29,357 nucleotides of DNA, taken from the NCBI GenBank assembly GCA_964504155.1, contig CAZDCZ010000040.1, positions 1 to 29,357 on the forward strand, written 5' to 3'. The translations under genes were made by a program, and so were the position numbers. The notes beneath the pieces are model-generated. The model saw only the letters and a list, made by a program, of their open reading frames with translations. It was not told where the DNA came from and made no database searches. Every line of letters begins with the position of its first letter. Positions within the stretch are counted from its first letter, which is position 1. This document shows, one piece after another, positions 24,085-29,357 of this stretch. This stretch comes from CAZDCZ01 sp964504155 (GTDB lineage Bacteria; Bacteroidota; Bacteroidia; Bacteroidales; UBA12077).

Positions 24085-24750
24085 TTAATTTTTATTAACA
24101 AATTCCTTCATGAAACTAATCATAAATCCCATAGTTTGTTTCATTTCGGGTTTACCCATTTCACGCACTAGTTTAAATATCGAGTATTTAGGAATATTCT
24201 CTTTATCCATTGATGTATATACATCAACAGCATTATTTACAGTATTTAATACTTCTGGTTGCGATAGTTTATCGAGAGTTTTTAAAATATTAGGAATATT
24301 CTCTGCAAATTTATTAACATCCTCACTCGAGTATGTTGTTACAACTTTATCAATTACATTTCCTAAAGAAAGAATAAACTCAAAGTATCCCTTCTCATTT
24401 AATATATGTAATTGTTTTGTAGCATCAATTATCATTTCGTTAACTAGAGGAGCGGCATCTTTTGCAAAATCGCTAGCACTCTCGAACATAGAAACTACCG
24501 AGCTGATATTTTTTATATTCTTTATTAACTTTATTACTAATATTTTTATCTCGTCTAAATCAAATTCTACTTGCTGATTTTCTAATTCAGTTACAGAATA
24601 ATCAAACATATCTTTTCCTATAATCGAGAAATCAGAAATTAAGTCTTCAACAGCATCAGATTTTATGCGTTGCTGACTAACATGATCTAAAACCAAATCC
24701 ATTTTACGATTAAGCTCATTTATTTGAGCCTGCATATTATTTGTATCCAT
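24085..24750 (-). CDS. DUF1641-family protein
   Basis: A 221-residue soluble, helical and strongly charged protein. It starts with a short coiled-coil-like stretch (MQAQINELNRKMDLVLDHV). The later VNNAVDVYTSMDKENIPKYSIFKLVREMGKPEMKQTMGFMISFMKEF resembles DUF1641, a family often found beside sulfide:quinone reductase-like genes and formate dehydrogenases. It begins 10 bp after the SQR stop and so is co-translated. It may tether or regulate the oxidoreductase. The molecular function is unknown. Confidence 0.75.
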   Translation of the reverse strand: MDTNNMQAQINELNRKMDLVLDHVSQQRIKSDAVEDLISDFSIIGKDMFDYSVTELENQQVEFDLDEIKILVIKLIKNIKNISSVVSMFESASDFAKDAAPLVNEMIIDATKQLHILNEKGYFEFILSLGNVIDKVVTTYSSEDVNKFAENIPNILKTLDKLSQPEVLNTVNNAVDVYTSMDKENIPKYSIFKLVREMGKPEMKQTMGFMISFMKEFVNKN

Positions 24751-24760
24751 ATCGATTCCT

Positions 24761-25999
24761 TTACGAGTTTACTCTTTTCTTTCCAGCCATAGTCATTTCT
24801 GCTTCAATTGGCATTTCTTTACCACGTAGTAAAATATGCCAGTAAATCCATCTAAACATTATTTTACCATAGTGATTAATTTTAGTATTTTTTAACAATC
24901 CGAAAGGCCCAATTCCGGGCAAAGGGAATGTTCCGGGCAAAGGTTCAGTATCATAATTAAAATCAATAAAGGCTCCCTTTCCATATCCGGTTTCTATATA
25001 GCAATTAGCATGACCATCAAATTTTGCCATTAGCTCTCTCCCATCAATAGCACTCATTAAGTTATCGAATAATATCTCGGCAGAAAAATGAGCTACCGAA
25101 CCTGCCTTTGATGTAGGAATATCGGAAGCATCTCCTAATACAAAAACATTTTCGTATTTTTTCGATTGTAAAGTATGCTTATCTGTAGGTATAAAATTAA
25201 GATCGTCGCCCATACCACTTCTTTCTACCATATCTGCTCCCATATTTACAGGAACAATACTAAGAACATCAAAAGGAACTTTTCTTTCGTCGTATGACAC
25301 TAACTCCTTTTTGTCATTATCAATACTTTCTATATAAAAGTCGGGTATTACTTCTATATTTTTTTCAGAAAGCAATTCGCTAAGCATCTTAGTAGCAACA
25401 GGTTTAGTAAAAGCTCCAGGTAAAGGAGTTACTAATTTAATATTTACTTTATCGCGCATTCCTTTTTTAGCAAAAAACTCTTCTGCCAAACAAACAAATT
25501 CAATAGGAGCTACAGGGCATTTGTATGGGAGTTCTGTTATTGCCATCACCAATGTCCCTCCTTGCCATGATTTAAAATATTTTTGTAAAGCAACAGCACC
25601 CTCTACTGTGTAGAAATCAAAAATATTTTTCATCCACAATTTATCTTTTAATCCGAGAGTTTCTTCCGGACAAGTTTTTGTTCCTGTTGCTACAATAAGA
25701 AAATCGTAATCAATAGAAAGTCCATCTTTTAACAATACTTGGTTATTTTCTCCTTCAATTTTTTCAATATCCTCATAAATAACATTTACTCCGGCCGGAA
25801 AAAAATCACTCTTTGCTTTTATTACATCTTGCTTTTTATAAATCCCGAATGGAATAAATAAAAAACCAGGCTGATAATAATGAGTTTTATGCTTATCGAT
25901 AACTGTTATACCCCACTCTTCTCTATCTAAAGCTTTGCGGAGTTTATTAGCCATCATTGTTCCTGCTGTTCCTCCTCCTAAGATTACTATTTTTTTCAT
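24761..25999 (-). CDS. sqr: Sulfide:quinone oxidoreductase-like flavoprotein
   Basis: A 412-residue FAD-dependent oxidoreductase. The N-terminal dinucleotide motif is VILGGGTAGTMMANKL and the second FAD motif is VFVLGDASDIPTSKAG. Cysteines C110, C161 (PYKCPVAPIEF) and C333 (HANCYIETGYGKG) match the redox-cysteine pattern of sulfide:quinone reductases. The C-terminal KIMFRWIYWHILLRGKE supplies an amphipathic membrane anchor. It oxidises sulfide to sulfane sulfur and reduces quinone, which cytochrome bd could reoxidise. It is the first gene of a four-gene operon with DUF1641, DsrC/TusE and DsrE2, and diverges from a Crp/Fnr regulator. Confidence 0.9.
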   Translation of the reverse strand: MKKIVILGGGTAGTMMANKLRKALDREEWGITVIDKHKTHYYQPGFLFIPFGIYKKQDVIKAKSDFFPAGVNVIYEDIEKIEGENNQVLLKDGLSIDYDFLIVATGTKTCPEETLGLKDKLWMKNIFDFYTVEGAVALQKYFKSWQGGTLVMAITELPYKCPVAPIEFVCLAEEFFAKKGMRDKVNIKLVTPLPGAFTKPVATKMLSELLSEKNIEVIPDFYIESIDNDKKELVSYDERKVPFDVLSIVPVNMGADMVERSGMGDDLNFIPTDKHTLQSKKYENVFVLGDASDIPTSKAGSVAHFSAEILFDNLMSAIDGRELMAKFDGHANCYIETGYGKGAFIDFNYDTEPLPGTFPLPGIGPFGLLKNTKINHYGKIMFRWIYWHILLRGKEMPIEAEMTMAGKKRVNS

Positions 26000-26093
26000 A
26001 CATTTATAATTTTAAATTAATATATCTTAATTCTGTACTTTATTATTTACATTAGCAAATATGATGTAATTAATAATTAAACCTATTTTTACA

Positions 26094-26130
26094 TATATGA
26101 TGATTATCATTATGTGATAATTATCATATA
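26094..26130. promoter_or_regulatory. FNR-like palindrome in the sqr-regulator intergenic region
   Basis: TATATGATGATTATCA (26094-26109) and TGATAATTATCATATA (26115-26130) are inverted repeats with one mismatch. The right arm contains the perfect palindrome TGATAATTATCA, an FNR/CRP-type TGAT-N4-ATCA site. It lies between the divergent sqr operon and crp-like gene. Near-consensus -7 elements CAnnTTTG face outward at about 26056-26063 and 26139-26146. Control of both genes by the adjacent regulator is inferred. Confidence 0.6.
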
Positions 26131-26151
26131 TAATAATCAAATTTGCTAAAA

Positions 26152-26838
26152 ATGAATGAAGGATGTAATTGCGAAAATTGCGAATTGAAAGATCTATTTT
26201 TTAGAAGTGTAAATCAGGAACAATTAACAATGATATGCACTGAAAGGATTGAAAAAAAACATAAAATAGGAGATATAATTATTAATCAAGAAACAGAAAT
26301 AAATAATTTTACTTATTTAAAAAGTGGATTAGTAAAATTATTCAAAGTAAATAACGACGGTAAAGAACAAATTCTAACAATAGCAAAACCTTTCGACTTT
26401 GTAAGTATTCTTAGTATTTTTGCAAACACTAAATATCAATATTCTGTAAAAGCATTAGAAGACTCGGTTACTTGTAATATGAGTCTTACTGATATAAAAA
26501 AGCTAATACACAAAAACGGAATTTTTGCCATGAATTTAATAGAAAAAATGAGCATGGTTTCTAATAATATAATACAAGAATCGCTTGAAATTCGGCGTCA
26601 TAACTTAAAAGGGCGAATTGCTATTATTCTTCTTTACTTTGCTAATAATGTTTATGGAAAAACAGACTTCGAACTACCTCTTTCTCGAAAAGAAATAGCC
26701 GAGTATATAGGTATGACAACAGAAAATGTTATTAGAACATTATCGGAATTTCGAAAAGATGGTTTAATAAAAATATTTGGAAAAATAATTGAAATTTCGG
26801 ATAAAGAACGTTTAGAAAAATTAGCAAAATATGGATAA
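26152..26838 (+). CDS. Crp/Fnr-family regulator
   Basis: A regulator of about 228 residues from the ATG at 26152; the upstream TTG at 26143 is less likely. An N-terminal cysteine cluster (C5, C7, C10 in CNCENCELKDLFF) is followed by C29 and a cysteine near 108, which could hold an oxygen-sensitive iron-sulfur cluster as in Fnr. The cyclic-nucleotide-like sensor domain has GDIIINQETEINNFTYLKSGLVKLF, and the winged helix-turn-helix has LSRKEIAEYIGMTTENVIRTLSEFRKDGLI. It probably senses oxygen or redox state and binds the palindrome in its own divergent promoter, thereby controlling the sulfide operon. Confidence 0.9.
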   Translation: MNEGCNCENCELKDLFFRSVNQEQLTMICTERIEKKHKIGDIIINQETEINNFTYLKSGLVKLFKVNNDGKEQILTIAKPFDFVSILSIFANTKYQYSVKALEDSVTCNMSLTDIKKLIHKNGIFAMNLIEKMSMVSNNIIQESLEIRRHNLKGRIAIILLYFANNVYGKTDFELPLSRKEIAEYIGMTTENVIRTLSEFRKDGLIKIFGKIIEISDKERLEKLAKYG

Positions 26839-26879
26839 AAAAACTACTAATGTTTCCTAGCTGTTTTTTAATACGTAAT

Positions 26880-27407
26880 TTAAAAAAAAACATATTTACC
26901 TTCTTCCATCTCCATTTGCCAAGGAGTTTGCCCTTTATGTTGGTCGTTAATATATACATCGGCTCCATTGGGCTTCGAAGTAATTACAAGCCATTGTGTA
27001 GGCACTTCGTATTCTTCAACTATGGTGGTTACTTTAGCTGTGGTTAGAACCATTTCGTAAACTGTTGCTTCTTTAATTGCTAATGGATAAATGTAATTTC
27101 GCAAAACACCAAGTTTTTCGTGTTTAATGGTAATCTTTTTAGAACCAAATGGTAAGTATATCCAAATTTCACCAATTTTGTTTTTCGTTTTAGTAATTCC
27201 GTTCATGTCGCCTTCAAACCTAAATCCTTTCTGGATTGTAACCATTTTAATTAAAGCACATTTATCACCATTTTGGTCTATCACAGGATTAAGGCGTGCT
27301 TCCACGTCGCTCGTTAATTCATTAAATGATTTTACCGAGATGTTTTGCGATATAGAATTTAATGTAAATAAAATAAGGAGAGCAGTTAATAAATAATGGA
27401 ATCTCAT
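26880..27407 (-). CDS. Truncated secreted PEGA-domain protein
   Basis: A 175-residue protein with a signal peptide (MRFHYLLTALLILFTLNSISQ), then a Bacteroidetes-type N-terminal domain (DQNGDKCALIKMVTIQKGFRFEG, IWIYLPFGSKKITIKHEKLGVLRNYIYP). The start of a PEGA repeat follows: WLVITSKPNGADVYINDQHKGQTPW. The frame stops within that repeat (MEEGKYVFF-stop), whereas relatives normally continue through the PEGA domain and often further. Past the stop lies the crp-like gene end, so the 3' part is gone. It is probably a surface or periplasmic protein remnant in an operon with the LPP20-like gene 21 bp upstream. Confidence 0.75.
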   Translation of the reverse strand: MRFHYLLTALLILFTLNSISQNISVKSFNELTSDVEARLNPVIDQNGDKCALIKMVTIQKGFRFEGDMNGITKTKNKIGEIWIYLPFGSKKITIKHEKLGVLRNYIYPLAIKEATVYEMVLTTAKVTTIVEEYEVPTQWLVITSKPNGADVYINDQHKGQTPWQMEMEEGKYVFF

Positions 27408-27428
27408 ATTAAAAAAATTATATTGTTA

Positions 27429-29239
27429 TTAATTAAAATCGCCTAAACCGTAAATATTACCGGTTGAGTCTTTTTCGGGTTGCCATGTTCGTACATGAAT
27501 GACAGGGATATCAGGATTATTTAAATCGGCCATTAAGAACAAATAACCTACATCGCCATAGTTTGAAGAGAAATAGTTTTGTCTTATTTGCACACCATAA
27601 ATATCTCCGCCTTTACCTGCTTTCCGAATTTCGCTTTTCTCAAATTTTATATTAATATATTCTTTACTACCAAAAGAGTATCTCAGATTCTTAATATATT
27701 GCTGTTTAGTTTGTCGGTTATACCTTAATATTCTATTATTTTTAAACTGGTGATCACCATTATTTTTAAGCTTTAAATAATATCCGGTAATGATTAATGC
27801 ATCATCGGCAAAAATAGATTCGATATAATTCAATCGTTTTAAGGCATAAGCTGTTTTNNNNNNNNNNNNNNNNNNNNNNNNNNNNNNNNNNNNNNNNNNN
27901 NNNNNNNNNNNNNNNNNNNNNNNNNNNNNNNNNNNNNNNNNNNNNNNNNNNNNNNNNAAGCTGTTTTAGATAAAGCAAAAGACAAGGTATTTATTTTACA
28001 ATCTGTATTAAAATAAAATACTATATCTTCAATAAACTGTTTATTATTCGATTTAAAGTTAAAACTCATAGGCACCGACCTACAAATTACCTTTTCACCA
28101 AATTTTATAAAACTCAATTTAGGTTTTGCCACAATTTTTGCATTACCATAATGGATTAGTTTTTTAAAAACAGCAAAGCCTTCTGGTGTAAAGTTCTTTT
28201 TTATCGACTCGTAATTTTTTGTTGGTATGGCAGAGAGTACTTCAGCAATATTCTTTTTATAACATTCCGGGTTTTGTACTTTGGTTAATTCTTCTACCGA
28301 TTTATCTTCTGCAGTTTTATCAACTTTTGTAAGCCTAACAGGAATTGTATAATATGATTTTCGGAAAGGAATTGGATCTATTTTACTTAAAACAGTTTCG
28401 ATTTCGCGATTTATACGTGCTTCACCTTCGAAAATATACTCTGCCTTTAATTTAAGGTTTCTCATATCTTTTGCAACACCATACAGTTCAATAAATCCTT
28501 TACCATCTTTTGCAGAATAAAGGTTCGACCAATCAGATCCATCCCAATACGAATAATCGAAATTGGTAACCGTATTCGATTTATAGTTAATAGATAATAA
28601 AATAGATTTATAATTATCGTTTTTGTCTATATCTGTAACATTACAGCTAATATTCGAAAATATATTATTAATACTCGCCGGAAACCACATAGCCAAAAGT
28701 TGCTCTTGCCCATTTTGGTCGTAATACTTAATTGCATTTCCATCTGGGTGACTTTTTAGTAAAGTTAAGCCCCAGTAATAATACCTTAGCGCATCGGCAA
28801 TTTTATACTCACGTAGTGCTTTTTCGCCATATTCGGCAAGTTCTATTATCTTATTCTTTCGTTGTTCAAAAATCTTATTAATCTCAGCACGTTTAATATA
28901 CCTAAAAACCTTTGCATCGGGCTCGTTACTTACCACAATTCGTTCTGTATTTTTTAAGGTAGCATCGGAATAAGTTTTAACAACACTGTTAACCTTTTCG
29001 GTTATTTCGCTTTCGTTATTTTTTGTTAGCTCTCTTTTTAATAGTTCAAAGCTACTCTCAACTTGAGTTGACACTTGGCTAATTAAAAAAGATAGGGCCT
29101 CATTATCGGCAGTTTTTAAGGTTGCACCTGTACCTTCGCCCCAAATGTAAGTTTGCGTATTGGCTTTTATCTGCTCGATGCTTTGAGCGTTTACAAGTAA
29201 TGTTGGGAATAATGCAAGAATGATAAAAATATACTTCAT
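27429..29239 (-). CDS. LPP20-like secreted protein, split by scaffold gap
   Basis: One gene appears as two frames because of a run of N at 27858-27957. The upstream part starts at ATG 29239 with a signal peptide (MKYIFIILALFPTLLVNA; a longer start at 29263 is less likely), then an LPP20-like domain (IKANTQTYIWGEG, TADNEALSFLISQVSTQV), a TPR-like segment (EKALREYKIADALRYYYWGL) and beta-rich domains. The downstream part contains IESIFADDALIITGYYLKLK and ends at YGLGDFN. The 10-mer AAGCTGTTTT occurs on both sides of the gap. Collapsing it joins the frames into about 566 residues, though a short real segment may be missing. Function unknown; envelope-associated. Confidence 0.75.
27858..27957. other. 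Scaffold gap of 100 N
   Basis: Exactly 100 undetermined bases, a common placeholder for a gap of unknown size. The 10 bases before it (27848-27857) and the 10 after it (27958-27967) are identical, which suggests that contig ends overlap or that a repeat bounds the gap. Confidence 0.95.
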
Positions 29240-29288
29240 AAGATATGTTTGATTTTTAGACATATAAAGATAATATTTTTTCTTTTTA

Positions 29289-29357
29289 AGACCTTAAGGT
29301 TTTAAAAACATGTTATATATATATATTTTCTTCTTCAGACCTTAAGGTTTAAAAAAC
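29289..29357. repeat. Direct repeats with a CCTTAAGG palindrome
   Basis: Two near-identical 21-base units begin AGACCTTAAGG and end in an A-run and C, at 29289-29309 and 29337-29357, 48 bp apart. Each is preceded by a T-rich tract. Each contains the 8-bp palindrome CCTTAAGG. They lie upstream of the LPP20-like gene at the edge of the window, so the array may continue. Such units look like dispersed intergenic repeats; no function can be assigned. Confidence 0.7.

Noticed and set aside
24110..24577. Plus-strand 155-residue frame opposite the DUF1641 gene
   Set aside because: It is an antisense shadow of a well-supported operon gene, with serine/isoleucine-rich composition and no domain.

Overview
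The window looks like a chromosomal scaffold from an anaerobic or microaerophilic member of the Bacteroidetes. This rests on strong A+T richness, A-rich leaders without Shine-Dalgarno sites, a TAnnTTTG-type promoter element, and typical gene families: FISUMP, LytTR/LytS pairs, a propeller-Y_Y_Y-SpoIIE phosphatase, DUF4492-cydAB, HutD, and PEGA and LPP20-like secreted proteins. There is one 100-N scaffold gap (27858-27957). No rRNA, tRNA, CRISPR array or transposase gene was seen.

Layout. (1) 1-2213, minus strand: a decayed diversity-generating retroelement (DGR). It has a broken DGR-type reverse transcriptase just downstream of a broken FISUMP (C-type-lectin-like) target gene whose G+C-rich, Asn-codon-rich 3' end looks like a variable region. 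Related palindromes lie at both ends of the FISUMP fragment. (2) 2361-8155: a LytS/LytTR two-component pair, a divergent miniature TolQ/ExbB-like channel protein, and a large membrane sensor phosphatase. (3) 8336-9314: a HutD-like protein and a cold-shock protein. (4) 9751-16836: a nearly unbroken plus-strand oxygen- and peroxide-defence block: 2-Cys peroxiredoxin, superoxide reductase, ferritin, Prx6-like peroxiredoxin, DHOD-like flavoprotein, rubrerythrin, rubredoxin (too short for most ORF cut-offs), Bcp, Ogg2-type 8-oxoguanine glycosylase, AEC and ZIP transporters. (5) 17473-23102: DUF4492-CydA-CydB, a 42-residue one-helix protein that may be an extra bd-oxidase subunit, PerR, a flavodiiron protein and a rubrerythrin-like diiron protein. 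A heptanucleotide-repeat element carrying a dead four-helix-bundle (S23/IVP family) gene sits at two places in this block. (6) 23177-26838: a minus-strand sulfide operon (SQR, DUF1641, a DsrC/TusE protein with one of the two DsrC cysteines, DsrE2) diverging from a Crp/Fnr regulator across an FNR-like palindrome. (7) 26880-29239: a truncated PEGA protein and an LPP20-like secreted protein split by the scaffold gap. Short palindrome-containing direct repeats end the window.

How the parts fit: superoxide is reduced by superoxide reductase, peroxide by rubrerythrin and peroxiredoxins, and oxygen by cytochrome bd and the flavodiiron protein, with electrons passing through the co-encoded rubredoxin. 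Ferritin and the ZIP carrier handle metals, and Ogg2 repairs oxidised guanine. A PerR with all peroxide-sensing ligands is encoded within the block, and a perfect PerR-type operator precedes its first gene. SQR can feed sulfide electrons to quinone, which cytochrome bd would reoxidise. The most unusual items are the decayed DGR and the heptad-repeat/four-helix-bundle element.
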